Source: Pratylenchus scribneri (lineage: Eukaryota > Nematoda > Chromadorea > Rhabditida > Pratylenchidae). From it: a stretch of 64,000 nucleotides of DNA. The notes below the pieces were generated by a model, which was not told where the DNA came from, ran no database searches, and was given only the letters and a program-made list of their open reading frames with translations. The DNA lies in the NCBI GenBank assembly GCA_030063045.1, contig JAQSEB010000167.1, forward strand, positions 248,001 to 312,000. Reading direction: 5' to 3'. How positions within the stretch are numbered: position 1 is the stretch's first letter; each line of letters opens with the position of its first letter. Of the stretch, positions 1 through 12,100 are shown one piece after another. The translations under genes and the position numbers were made by a program.

Positions 1-345
1 AATGATGTATTAATTCTAAGTTTTTATTCTGATTTTTAATTTAATTCTGATTTCTAAGTTTTTATTCTGATTTTTAATTTAATTCTGATTTCTAAGTTTT
101 TATTCTGATTTCTAATTTTTATTCTGATTTCTAAGTTAGTTTTTATTCTAAGTTTTTATTCTGATTTCTAAGTTTTTATTCTGATTTCTAATTTTTATTC
201 TGATTTCTAAGTTAGTTTTTATTCTAAGTTTTTATTCTGATTTCTAAGTTAGTTTTTATTTAAGTTTTTATTCTGATTTTTAATTTTAATTCTGATTTCT
301 AAGTTTTTATTCTGATTTGTAATTCTGATTTAATTCTGTTTTCTA
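1..345. repeat. TTCTGATTT-type degenerate tandem repeat
   Basis: Low-complexity stretch built from variants of TTTTTATTCTGATTTCTAAG. It lies just 3' of the last visible UGT exon and probably fills an intron of that gene. The same motif fills UGT intron 4 and recurs at 8.35, 24.9, 31.8 and 55.9 kb. Confidence 0.85.
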
Positions 346-357
346 ATTCATTTATCC

Positions 358-2881
358 TTATTTATTAATATAAACCTCATTTATTGCATTGGCCAAAGGG
401 GAATGATCCAGAAGGATTTGTTGTCTTTTTATCCTAATTCCCCATCCATTTCTCGCCGCCAATTTTGCATTCCTCAATTGGTCATCAAAAAATGGGATTC
501 CAATCATTGGAACGCCATAAAATGCTGATTCCATCAGGGAATTGAAGCCGGAATGACTGATGAAAAGTCGCAAATTTGGATGTGCTATGGAATAAATTTG
601 AGGTGTGAATTATTTTGCAAAAAGTGGAAGATTAATTATTCACCTAAAAGCTTCGTCTGCGGAATCCATCCAGCAAAGAAAACATTTTCCACTCCGAATG
701 ATTTGGCCAAAATGTTCATATTTTCCTTAAAATGGTAAAAAAAAATATAAAAAATTAGTCAAAAATTCTGTATTATTGACCACTTCCTCTTTGTCAACTT
801 TCATCACAAAATGCAATGTTGGATGTTCGGCCATTGCCCGTAACAAATTTTCCAAAAATTTTTTCGGCATCATCGAAGTCCTAACATGCGTTCCCAATGA
901 GACCAATGCCATCCCATCCATTTGCCTTTCGGAATTAATGAATTGTTTAGGTAGGTCCAACATATTGCTTCCATTTTCATATTCCTCCAAACCGAATGGA
1001 CCCAATGGAATTACATTTGATTGGAATGGCCTTGGAAATTCGAGAAATTCGTCGGCCTCAACAAAACAAAGCGACGCTTCACGGGCAAGTATATCCAAAT
1101 CGGGAAAATTTGCACTAAATTTGTGGAACAATTTATAAATTCTTTAAAAAGATTGAAAATTCTACCCATAATGTTTTCGAAACATTTTCTGATAAATCGC
1201 CGTATTCTTATCAACCAATTTCCTTCCAATTTCGACGCCAATTATATTCCAAAATCTTTGAAAATAGTCCATTTCGTGATCAGAACAATCTGTGGGCATC
1301 ATTGAGGGGACATGGCTCGGTGGAAATGGTAAGCCCATCAGATCGGTTGCATATTCAAAAAGTGCCATACTTGGAAGGAATTATTTTGAAAATATTTTTA
1401 AAAATAATATTATTTTACATTTTTTATTCTGATTCTGATTTTATTCTGATTTTTCATAAATCTATTTCTGATTTGTTTTAATTTGTAAATTATAATTAGG
1501 ATTATATTCTGATTTTTTAAATTCTGATTCTGATTTTATTCTGATTATAAATTTTAATTCTGATTTTTAAAAGCTGATTCTTATTAGATTCTGATTTATA
1601 ATTTTAATTTATAAAACTAATTCTGATTTTATTTTGATTTGTAATTTCTGATTCGGATTTTATTCTAATTTTTAAATCTGATTCTGTTTATATTCCGATT
1701 TATAAATTTTTATTCTAATTTTATTTATATTCTGATTTAATTTATTTTATTTTGTTCTGAACTTATTTTGATTTGTAAATTTAATTATCTATTTAAATCT
1801 GATTTTGTACCTTGTTATTAATATTTGCGTTTTGATGCCCAATAAATGTCCAATCCCGGTAGCACAAAGCAAAAAAGGCTCATAAATGATTGCATCAAAT
1901 TTGTAGGCCTTTAGATTTTCAATGACTTCTGGCGATGAAATTATTTCCTAAAAAATAAAAATTAAATTTTTTTAAAAATTTTTCTAAACTTCACAAATTG
2001 GCAACATTGTGTTTTGCCAAGATTGTGCCATCATATAGGTTGAATAAAATTCATCATCTTCGAACATTTTTGCAATATGAACCCGATAATCTTCACTCAT
2101 TATGGTTTCATTAGGTTTTGTGGAATTATTTTTTGCAGGAAGAAAAATTCGTTTAGCCAATTTTGGACCTTCAAATTTCTTAGGATCAACATGAGCTTCG
2201 GGTTCAAATGAAACCTATTGGTGGGGTAAAGAGGATAAGTAAATTTTCAATATTCCTGATTGAACGATTTTTGCGCATTCAAATAATGGGCATTTATCTC
2301 AAATCACAATTAAACATCTCTATAAATACATTTATATAAGAAATTCTGATGTAAAGTATTTGATATTAAATTGATAAATTTTAAATTGCTAGAAAATTAT
2401 GGCCAAAAATTTAAAATTCATCATTGTAAATTTTGACATTTTTCGTATATAATTTTATGAAATTTTTAATATATCTACTAATTCTTTATCTAATCAATTC
2501 CTACCAATACATTTTGTAAAAATTGAAAGATTAAAATTAATAATTAATTGGCAAATTTATTAAGCATATTGCTTAAAATTTGTTCACTATTGGTTTCAAA
2601 ATCGGAATATGATATGGGCTAATTTTTTTTTAAGAATTTTTAAAGAATTAAATATTAATACTGACCACATTATAGCCAGCTTTGGCAATTGCATCGGCAA
2701 TCCGAGAGTGGAAAATGACATGACTAGAAAATATTATTAAAAAGTTTTTATTACTTTCTTGAATATTGAACCTTCCTCCATAGCCTGGAGCAAATAAAAG
2801 TAAATTTCGATGGGCTAATGAGAGAATTAATATTGTAAAAGAAAGGAAAGATAGAAGAAAATTGCCAAATATTGAATACAT
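358..2881 (-). CDS. UDP-glucuronosyltransferase, 3' end outside window
   Basis: Family-1 glycosyltransferase that conjugates UDP-sugars to small lipophilic molecules, normally an ER-membrane detoxification enzyme. Eight exons join in phase on the minus strand: 2772-2881, 2666-2723, 1990-2214, 1811-1947, 1166-1369, 781-1114, 644-725 and 376-584, about 453 residues. Exon 1 gives a signal peptide (MYSIFGNFLLSFLSFTILIL) running into APGYGGSHV, the usual start of the acceptor-binding half. The donor-binding half shows GWIPQ, then HPNLRLFISHSGFNS and ESAFYGVPMIGIPFFDDQ, the UGT signature. A family member should continue for about 70-90 residues with a C-terminal membrane anchor, which is not visible. 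Either a donor at GAG|GTTTAT (375) leads to an exon beyond position 1, or the gene stops at TAA 358-360 and is truncated. Confidence 0.85.
1385..1808. repeat. TTCTGATTT repeat inside UGT intron 4
   Basis: Intron of about 440 bases, far longer than its neighbours, made of diverged ATTCTGATTTT units. It is the same motif as at 1-345, so the repeat has expanded in two adjacent introns of one gene. Confidence 0.8.
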
Positions 2882-3574
2882 TCTGAAATTTGAAAGTTAA
2901 ATAAATTATGGATTTTTTGATGGTTATAAAATTTTTAAATTAAAAAATCGAAACTAAATTTTAGTCATAATAATAAAAATTTATATAAATTTTATATATT
3001 AATTAATAATTAATAAAATGACAATGTTAAAAAAATTCAAAGGAAAATATATTTAATTCTCATTCAGCATGTATCAATTAATTTATCAGATTATGATTGA
3101 AAATTTTGGAAAAATGAAGAAAACTTTTCATGAGAATTACCAAACAAATATTTGAATGGACATATATTTAAATCGATGGCATGAGTTAATATAAGGCCAG
3201 CATTATCAGTTATCATTTCTCATTTATCAGAATTGGTTTTAAAAAAAGAAAGAGTTCCTTCCAATTAATTTCTTTTATATCATTTTGAAAATATTCTTTT
3301 TTTAGATAAAAACAATAAAAAAATTTTCATTTTTCAGTTATTATTTTCCTTTTTAAAATAATTACAAAGTTTTAAATGAAACTTTTTAATTTAATTAAAT
3401 TATATATTAAAAATAAATTTAAATAAATTTTTAACAAATACGATTGGGATGGGAATATTAAAAAATTACAAGGAAGTGGATATAAAAATTATCACTAAAA
3501 GTCATAAAAAAATTAACAAATTAAATTTAATATTATCCCTCAAAATTCCGATTTTAAAATTTCTCCAAAGCGAA
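2882..3574. other. AT-rich intergenic region, nothing recognised
   Basis: Lies upstream of the UGT start and upstream of the A1 shared block. No convincing coding exon, RNA gene or repeat was seen. From about 3420 on it resembles 49860 onward, marking the left edge of the segmental duplication. Confidence 0.6.
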
Positions 3575-4110
3575 TCATGATCTACGATAAAAGTGTGAAA
3601 TTTTGCCTTATAGTCAAATAGAAGTTTTCTTTTTCTACTGCGGTCGAAAACGCTCAGCAGAGGGGATTGTTCGGGTGATCAATTTTTGCGAGAAATTTGG
3701 AGAGAAAATTTTGTAAATTTTTTATGCACACATGATGAAATATGATTTGAGAACGAGGATTCCAAGGATTTCGAGAAGGTTTTAAAAAAATTCAGCAATT
3801 CAATCATCACGTTTTTCCTTTTCAACATAGAAAATTTAAATTCATTTCATTTATCTTTCACTTAAAAATATGATTTCATTTTATTAAAAAAAAGATGATG
3901 TCATTTTTTAATTTTTTTTTTAATTCCCACGAATTGTACGATTTTATCCATTTTTCATTAAAAAGTGAATTTTTCAATAAATTAATCATCATTTATTTTC
4001 GAGTATTCCCTTCATCCAATCATCATTTGCCATCATACCCAAAAGCAAAAATTACCTTTCCTCTTTCAAAGTCGTTCATTTCATTTATATAATTTTCTCG
4101 TAAAATTGAG
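3575..4110 (+). promoter_or_regulatory. Shared upstream block, copy 1 (before A1)
   Basis: About 500 bp of non-coding sequence conserved before A1, B1, F and B2. Landmarks are GTTCGGGTGATCAATTTT, TTTTATGCACACA, CCCACGAATTGTACGATTTT and ATTCCCTTCATCCAATCATC. Conservation ahead of two different gene types suggests a common promoter or enhancer, or co-duplication; which of these cannot be told from sequence alone. Confidence 0.6.
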
Positions 4111-4167
4111 TGATCGACTAAATCGGCAAACCAAAATTTTCCTCAATTAAATAAATTACAATTATAA

Positions 4168-5192
4168 CGGTGGGGGTCTGTTCAGCGTCGCCAGTTCAGC
4201 GTCGCCGTTCCAGCGTCGCCGTTTCAGCGTCAGCCGTTTCAGCGTCCGCCGTTTCAGCGTCGCCGTTTCAGCGTCAGCCGTTTCAGCGTCAGCCGTTTCA
4301 GCGTCAGCCGTTTCAGCGTCGCCGTTTCAGCGTCCAGCCAAAAAGGGGACGTTTCAGCGTCACCATTAAAAAATTATTTACCAAGCTTTTAAAAGTATTT
4401 TCAAGCATCCTTTACTAAAATAAATGTTAGACTATAAAAATGGAATAAATTTTTAATAATATTTATCCAAAATAAAGAGAAATCAAATAACAAAATTGCG
4501 ACTGGGGGAAATAAAGATGGTGAAAGTAACTTCAAATAATCAAAAATTATAATAATGGAATGGAAGATGGATTAACAAAATGTATATTTTTGGTTGAATG
4601 TGGACTATGGATCCATTTTATAATTGCTAGAAATGCCGGTCAGAAATTCAATAATATAATGGTGGAGCCCAATTTGATAATTATGGTCGGCCATCTGATT
4701 GGCATTGTTGGGTGGATTGAAACGTTGAACGAGCGTAAGAATTGCGCGGTCGGTTTTGATCAAATTTTTTAAAAATCCATTATGATTCAATTTAGCCTTG
4801 TTTCTTTTTGTTTCAATATCCATTTTCTCTAAATATAAAAAATTAGAATAAATAATTTTAAAGCATAAGAATAAAGTGATAAATGGAAAAAATGTGAAAT
4901 TGGGGCGAAAAAATTAATATTAATGTGAATGGGAATACTTCTGCATGATTGAAAAAAGAATAAAAATCAATAATACATAATCTTATATGCTTAATTACGA
5001 TAAAAATATAGGTGACGCTGAAACGTCCCCTTTTTGGCTGGACGCTGAAACGGCGACGCTGAAACGGCGGACGCTGAAACGGCTGACGCTGAACTGGCGA
5101 CGCTGAAACGGCTGACGCTGAAACGGCGGCGCTGAAACGGCGACGCTGAAACGGCGACACTGAACTGGCGACGCTGAAACGTCTTCCCGCGC
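4168..5192. mobile_element. 1,025-bp non-autonomous element with minisatellite inverted ends
   Basis: Both ends are arrays of GTTTCAGCGTCGCC units in inverted orientation (about 4181-4365 and 5012-5184). The interior is AT-rich and has no transposase. The element is flanked by AATTATAA at 4160-4167 and 5193-5200, an 8-bp target duplication. The duplicated locus at 50571-50578 has a single AATGATAA and no element, so it is the empty site. The 8-bp duplication fits hAT-type insertion; the repeat-array ends resemble foldback elements. Confidence 0.85.
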
Positions 5193-5322
5193 AATTATAA
5201 TGGTCAAAATTAAAATTTAAAAATTTCACCTTCTTATTTACTATTTTAATATTTTTCATTATTTAAATTTTGCATCTTTTTCTAGAGAGGAAATTATTAA
5301 ATTTTTCCCTTTTGCCATTTCG

Positions 5323-8321
5323 ATGGCCTCCATGCTTTTTTACATTTTCGTCATTGTGTCCCTTTCCTTTGGCATTGGAAAAGCTGAGAGCAATAGGTTC
5401 GAAACAATCAATATTATTAATTTAATTATTAATTTATTCCCATCATTTTAGCCCTGATTGTCCACCAAAGTTTAGAAAATGGGAAGTGATATGTACGCCA
5501 GATCGGTTAATTTTCTTTTAATTTATTGCACAAAAATTTAGACAAAAATTATCAAATAATTTCTGAAAAAATATAAAATTAAATTTTTTGGTTTTTGCTC
5601 AGTCAGTTTTTTAATAAAATTCTAAAACATCATTTTTTCTTGCTCAAATAATTTTTTCATGACTATTTTTTCCCGGAAAGTAAGCAATGTTATGATGTGA
5701 ATGTGAAGCCAAAAGTGGAGAGTGCATCGAAGCCAACCAAACGATTCTGGGCCAAAGAAGTGGATGATCAATGTGAATTGAAAATGTCGAATGGAGTCGA
5801 CGAAGTATTTTCTGGACAATTTGGAGATGGACCATTCTTGGAGGATATTTCCTTCAAGAATTGGATTATTAAAAATGAATGTTGCAAAAAAGGTAAAAAT
5901 CAAGGGGAAAAAGGGATTCTTCTGATCGAGCTAGATTCTATCCTATCTTTCGAAATTAAAAATTTTAAAGATTATAAATTAATAATGATTAAGGCTAGCA
6001 AAAAAAGTTATATAAAAAATTGGAAAATTCAAAAATTCCAAAAAAAAATATTACAAAAATTTTTTTGAAAATAAAAACCCTTAAAAATGTTGCCCAAAAT
6101 GATCAAAAGTGAAAAATTTTTCTAGAAAAATATTTTATTGAGAAAAATTATATATCAAATTGGTTTAATGGAAGCATTTTTTTCGAAAAATATCCTCAAC
6201 AGGGAAAATTTTGATTTTTTTAGATTTTCAAAAATTACAAAAAATTCTAAAAAAAGTGATATAAAATGTTATATAAATCACAAAAGAAAATGATTAAAAG
6301 TTAAAAAGTGATCAAAAAGTTCATATTTTATGACAAATGTTTTTTCCATTTGGTTTTTAAAAATATTAAAGCTCCGCATGAAAAAGTTATTTAGCTTTAA
6401 TTGCCAGCCCTACTAATGACAATCAATTATCATTGATATTAATAATCATATAAATATAAATATAATTTAATTTCTCTTGAATTGATGTGTAAAATAATTC
6501 AAAAATAAACTATGATTTTTGTCTGTCCGCCATGGTAGATCTTATAGCTTCGGCATAAGAATACGAACAAACAAGACAAGAACAAATCGGGAGCCCTCCT
6601 TGTGGATTCACAAATCTACTTCTCCTACACAAATAAAATGTAAATTTGAAATATATATAATAAAAATTTATTAATTTTTAATATGCAGCTTTGTTCTTCC
6701 ACAAATAAAGGAAAAGCAAGATGTGCCCATGACATATGAATTAATGTTCATTTATAGAAAAACAAAAATTTTGGATCCAGACGGCATAATTCATGATGAT
6801 TATCCAACTTGCCCTAATCCTCATGAAAACAATGCATTTCAAGAAACGGCATGTTTTGGAAATTTTTAGCCGTTCATTATTATTAATTGTGCTAAAATTA
6901 AAATTTAGGCCGGCCTTTGGCTTGCCTTTTTGGACATGCAATCAAATATTGGCTCAATTATGATTTTCTCCGAAGGAAAGGATTGTCATAAATGGAATGC
7001 ATTTTTGAATGACAATTTGCCATTAAAGACTACGGATTGCGTAATAAAATTGAGAAAAATAATAAACTTAAAACAAAAATTTAGATTTCATTACAAGAAA
7101 AAATGGATCAAATAATAAAGCGTGCGGAAGAAGAAAGGAAAAAAGTAGATGAAATGAAATCATGATACAGGTTATGGAATTGAGAAAAAAGTGCAATTTA
7201 ACAGTTGATCCAGAATTTGTAAGTGCTCATTTTAATAATTTATTATGTTTAATTAAATTAATAAAATGAAATATTTATGTTTTTCAAATTGTTTATTGTA
7301 AAAATTATTATTTTAATTTTAAATAATATATTTATTGATAGCCAACGCCTCCACCGGAACTAATTAATCGCACACGTCCATATAATGGCGAAGAACAAGG
7401 ATATGGTGGATACGGTGATATAATTCCATCACTAAAAGAAGCAAATCAATTATTGAAGGAAACTATTGAAGGTTTGTGATTTTGATTTTTTGAATTTTAA
7501 TAGTAATGCAATGAGAAATCATTTGGTGCCGCAGGGCACCTCCACAAATAGTACAAATATAAGTTTTTGACTTCTAATACATCAGCAATAGGTTTTAGAC
7601 AATACAAACCTTATACCATTTTGCAGATCTCATCGAGACGATCGATCGAATGGTATATAAAATGTCAGGTTTTGGTCCGAAATTAAAGAGTTTCAAATCA
7701 AAAACATAAAAATATGGTTTAAATGGTTTAGCTCTTTTATATACCATTCGACGCGTCTCGATGAGATCTACAAAATGGTATAAGGTTTGTATGATCTAAA
7801 ACCTAATACTGATTTATTAGAAGTCAAAAACTTATATTTGTACTATTTGTGGAGGTGCCCATATTTGTACTGCCCTTTGCATATTGTGGAGATGTCCCCA
7901 GACGGTTTCATTTTAATGATTTCCTAGAAGTGCTTTAAATCATGGTTGCCAAAGAGAAATCCACGATTTTTGGCGATACAAAATCCTAAATTTTCATCAT
8001 CCAAACTGAATTGCATATTTAGATATAAAATAGATTCCTTTTTCTATTTTGCTGGCTTTTTTAAAATTTTTAGGCATTTTCTTCTCCAATTAAATTGGTT
8101 TTTTAATATAAATAATTCCAATTTGATTGAAAATTTGATTTGTAAATTTATTTTCCCATCCAATTTCAGAATGTGATGGCCAAAGGCAAATTCGGAAAAG
8201 ACAAATTGGAGGATCCATGTTCGTGGATTTTAAAAACAATAGCAATTTCAAATGGTCCAACAAGCGTTGGGATATCACAAATCCCATCAAAAATACCTAT
8301 GATACCACTAATAAAGGTTGA
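5323..8321 (+). pseudogene. A1: broken copy of protease-less type-A gene F
   Basis: Closest relative is F at 50.7 kb. Exon 1 (5323-5396) encodes a signal peptide behind a free acceptor TTTTTCTAG. Exon 2 (5452-5505) reads PPKFRKWEVICTPDR and exon 3 (5681-5892) carries SASKPTKRFWAKE. Later pieces are at 6689-6848, 6910-7041, 7086-7220, 7351-7475 and 8171-8321, ending RKRQIGGS then NKG-stop. Three lesions are visible. An extra A at the end of exon 3 (about 5890) breaks phase. A deletion at about 6592 removes what corresponds to 51951-54065 in F, so several central exons are gone and an intron is fused to the middle of an exon. A 5-bp insertion near 7165 shifts frame and creates TGA. Not expected to make a full product. 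Confidence 0.85.
7534..7860. mobile_element. Palindromic MITE in A1 intron
   Basis: Ends are inverted copies beginning GGGCACCTCCACAAATAGTA, and the pairing runs for well over 100 bp on each side. The centre has CGACGCGTCTCGATGAGAT. The F copy has the same element at about 55026-55383, so insertion preceded the segmental duplication. Confidence 0.8.
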
Positions 8322-8344
8322 ATTTTCTTTTATTTCTATTAACT

Positions 8345-8483
8345 TTATTCTGATATCTAACTAGGTATTTATTCTGATTTGAAATTTTAATTCTGATATT
8401 CTAAGTCTTTATTCTGATATTCTAAGTATTTATTCTGATATTCTAAGTCTTTATTCTGATATTCTAAGTATTTATTCTGATTA
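8345..8483. repeat. TTCTGATATTCTAAG short tandem repeat
   Basis: About eight diverged units of TATTCTGATATTCTAAGT after the end of A1. Related to the TTCTGATTT repeats elsewhere in the window. Confidence 0.8.
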
Positions 8484-8489
8484 TCGCCA

Positions 8490-8960
8490 ATAAAAATATG
8501 AAATTTTGCCTTCTTGTCAAATAAAGGTTATTCTTATTCTTAGTTGGCTAAAACGGTCAGAGGATTTTGTTCGGGTGATCAATTTTCTTGTAGAAATTTG
8601 GAAGGAATATTTTGTGAATATTTTATGCACACACAAAGAAATGATTTGTGAACGAGCATTCTAATAAGGTATTGACGGACTAAAAATTAAACAATTCCCA
8701 TCATCCTTATCCAATTTAAAAATTTAAATTAATTCATCTCCCTCTCACTTAAAAAATGATTTCATTTTATTTTTTAAAAAAGATGATTTCATTTTTATTC
8801 CCACGAATTGTACGATTTTATTCGTTTTTCATTAAAAAGTGAATTTTTCAATAAATTAATCATCATTTATTTTCGAGTATTCCCTTCATCCAATCATCAT
8901 TTGCCATCATACCCAAAAGCAAAAATTACCTTTCCATTTCAAAATTATTCATTTCATTTT
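8490..8960 (+). promoter_or_regulatory. Shared upstream block, copy 2 (before B1)
   Basis: Matches the block before A1 and F, including GTTCGGGTGATCAATTTT and CCCACGAATTGTACGATTTT. Here it precedes a type-B gene, so the block is shared across both gene types. Confidence 0.6.
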
Positions 8961-9172
8961 AATTTAATTTCCCAAATAAATGTACATTTTATTATTTTTA
9001 ATTACTTCTATTTTTCATTAATAAATTTTTATTCTATTTTTAGTCAAAGAAATTAATTTTTAATTGTCGACAAATATTAAATTTCTTTAAATCATTGCAA
9101 GATTTCAAATTGGGTAATAAAAATTATTATTATAATTCACACTTTTTTTTATTTTATTCTCATCCAGAGGTA

Positions 9173-12100
9173 ATGGCATTGCCTATGGTAATGAACATTT
9201 TCCTTCTTGGCTTTTTGGCCCTATTTGCTGGGCAAATGTCGATTTTGTCTATTCGGGAAATCAACGGTGAAGAATCAAAAATATTTAAAATTCTAAAACT
9301 ATAAATTTTAATAAATTAAATAAAATTAATTTTAATTTAATTTATCCGAAATTAAATTTGAGTTATTTCAGCAGAAATGGATGACATCCAGCAATTGAGC
9401 CAAGAACAGCAGGCGGTATTCCATTATAATAAATTAATTTAATCAAACTCCTTTAAAAGATGTTGCAAGCAATTCATAGAGGCAAAAAATGGGAAGTGAA
9501 TTGTGAAAAGGAAATTCGGAATGGGAAAAGCATATTCACTAAATGCAAAGATGTTTTGTAAGTTGAAAAATTATTTGCTATAAAAGTGGCATACAAAATT
9601 TAATATATAAATTAAAGATTATTCATATTTTTTGGATCAAATAAATTTTTTGCTATTTATTTATAAAATATTTTTATGATTTTCGAAATTTTTCGGAATT
9701 CGATATTCATTTTCATCATCAAAGCATTTCTTCTAAATAAAATATTAATAAGAATGTATTAATTTAATAAAAACTTTTATTGTCAAAAATAATATTTTCT
9801 TTTCCATAACAAAATATTTAGCCGGGATTTACATTATTCATTCAATCATATTTTGTGCAAATCCATGCTTACAATTTTAAGGGCAAATTAAATGGATTCC
9901 AAAATAAATTTATTTTCTGATTTTAATTTAATTTCCCAGCCCTTTTTTAATCCATAATAATATAACAAAAGTCTCAATAAAAAATGCATCATTCTCTTTT
10001 TCAATCAAGTAAAATTTTTCCAAGTAAATATATTTTTGGACATTTTTTAAATTAATTAATGATTTTTTCACAGCCCCATAAATAATGATGAATACAACAA
10101 AAGTGGCAACGAACAAATCGGACCATTCCCCGTGCCTCGTTTTCCACTCCGCAAAAAATGTTCGGCCACAAATCCATCATCGTCCATGCCACCCAGCAAA
10201 TTGACCATCACCATTGGATTCCCATTCAGTGGAAATGTTGCCTGCCATTCTGGGTAATTAATAAAAAATTTGTTGAATTTATTTAAATTCTTTATAAATT
10301 TCAGCTTTGATATTTGCTACGCCAGTGCATTCGAAGGCAGCACAAAAATGGCTTTGTGGGAAATATTAGAGGTGGGTAAAAAATTTGGGTACAAAAACAA
10401 ATTATAAGTGACTTTGAAGATTAAGGAACTTTATTACAAAAATAGTAATTTTAAAATTAAAAAAAAAATAAAAATAATTTAACATTTTTAAATTGACATA
10501 TTCCGTTAAATAATATTTTAAATATCTAAAATTTAATTAAATTAATTTATCTTAAATTAATAAAAAAAATATATTTTACTAAAATTTTAGTTGAAAAATA
10601 TTGCGGGAAATAATGTGGCCGAAAAATGCAATAAAAATGATAATTTTGGAGGCATAAAATGGCATGGATTCCGCATTGTTCGCAAAGTTGAAGAAGAAAA
10701 TGAAAATGGTGTTAAACGTTTAATCATCACCGATTCGATGGAATTCTCCTACAGAAAAACGAAGAAGTAAGTAATTTAAAAAGCTTGAAAATATTTTTAT
10801 AATGAATTTCAACGTAAGTCGGGATTCCCGTTAAAAATGTGATTGTGCTGAAGTCCACGTCATTAAAAAAGACAGATATCTTAGAGTATGAATTTTTGTA
10901 TTAAATTTTGCTAGTAACAATATAAATAAAATAAGGGCATATCCAAAGGAAAAAATTTTCAATGTTTGATTATCGATAAAACATTTTCATGATTAAATCA
11001 TCGAAAACTTATTTTTCAAATGTAATTTTCCCTAATAAGGGATTTTAAATTCTGAAAATCTTAAAAATCAACATAGGAACGGAAGCTTGGGACCCCGTAG
11101 TTCTTTTCCGAAATTACAAAATAATCCTATTCAAGAATAGCTGATTACTTTTTACTTATCGTCTTTCTAACTTAAAGAATTTACTACGGGTAAAATAATT
11201 AATAATAGTCCAAAATATTGATGGAGAATTTGTTCGATTTTATTGCTATTTCCAATTTATTTTTCTTCACCGAATTTCAATTTTTTCCAAAATACATAAA
11301 TAATTTCAAACATTTATTTTAAGGATCCGATTAAACAAAGGCGAATTTTTCCATCAATTAATTTTGACGGAAATTGGGCTGGAAGTGTTGACAAGCAGTC
11401 GAAATATTTATATTTTGGAGGATGGCCGAATTTATGATCCAGAAAAAGATACAAATTTCGGAAAAAGATTCGACCTGGTGAATGTGGATATTTCATCGAC
11501 ACAAAAAATTTTCTATGAATTCAATCATAATGCCTCATTGTGGACCGTTCCCTTTGATATGGTCATCATTGATCCTAGCAAATACAATGTTCCAATTTAT
11601 GGCATTCCACCAGAAGATGCAAAAAATCTGAAAATTTCGGCCATGAAAGCTGTTTACTCGGCAGAAGAATGCAATATTCGGCCAACGGTAATTAAATTAA
11701 ATATTTTTTATTTCAAATTGTCACATATTGAATTGTTAAATTTAAATTTTAATCAATAAAATAATCAATTTGTTTAAAAAAAATACTAAAAATGATTTAT
11801 TAAAAACAATAGAGATTATCGAAATATTTAATCAGGATTCGGTTTCAGAATTACCGAATATACCGATAATGAAAAATTAATCTCAAAAATTGAAAATCTT
11901 CTTTGGGGTCTTGTTTTTTTGGGAATTTCTGAAAAGGGATCTTACCTACCTTCTGAAAAAAATTATAGATATTTTATTTTACGATTGATTTATTAATTAA
12001 AAAATGGAATTGCATATTTTCCTATTTAATTCATTGTTGATAGAATATAAAAAACAAGAGTCAATAGCTTAATTTAATACAGATTTTATTCGAAATTTTT

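Noticed and set aside
4170..5259. SASAVSAS / QRRRFSV-type repeat proteins in several frames
   Set aside because: Products of the GTTTCAGCGTC minisatellite ends of the 4168-5192 element, open in several frames on both strands.
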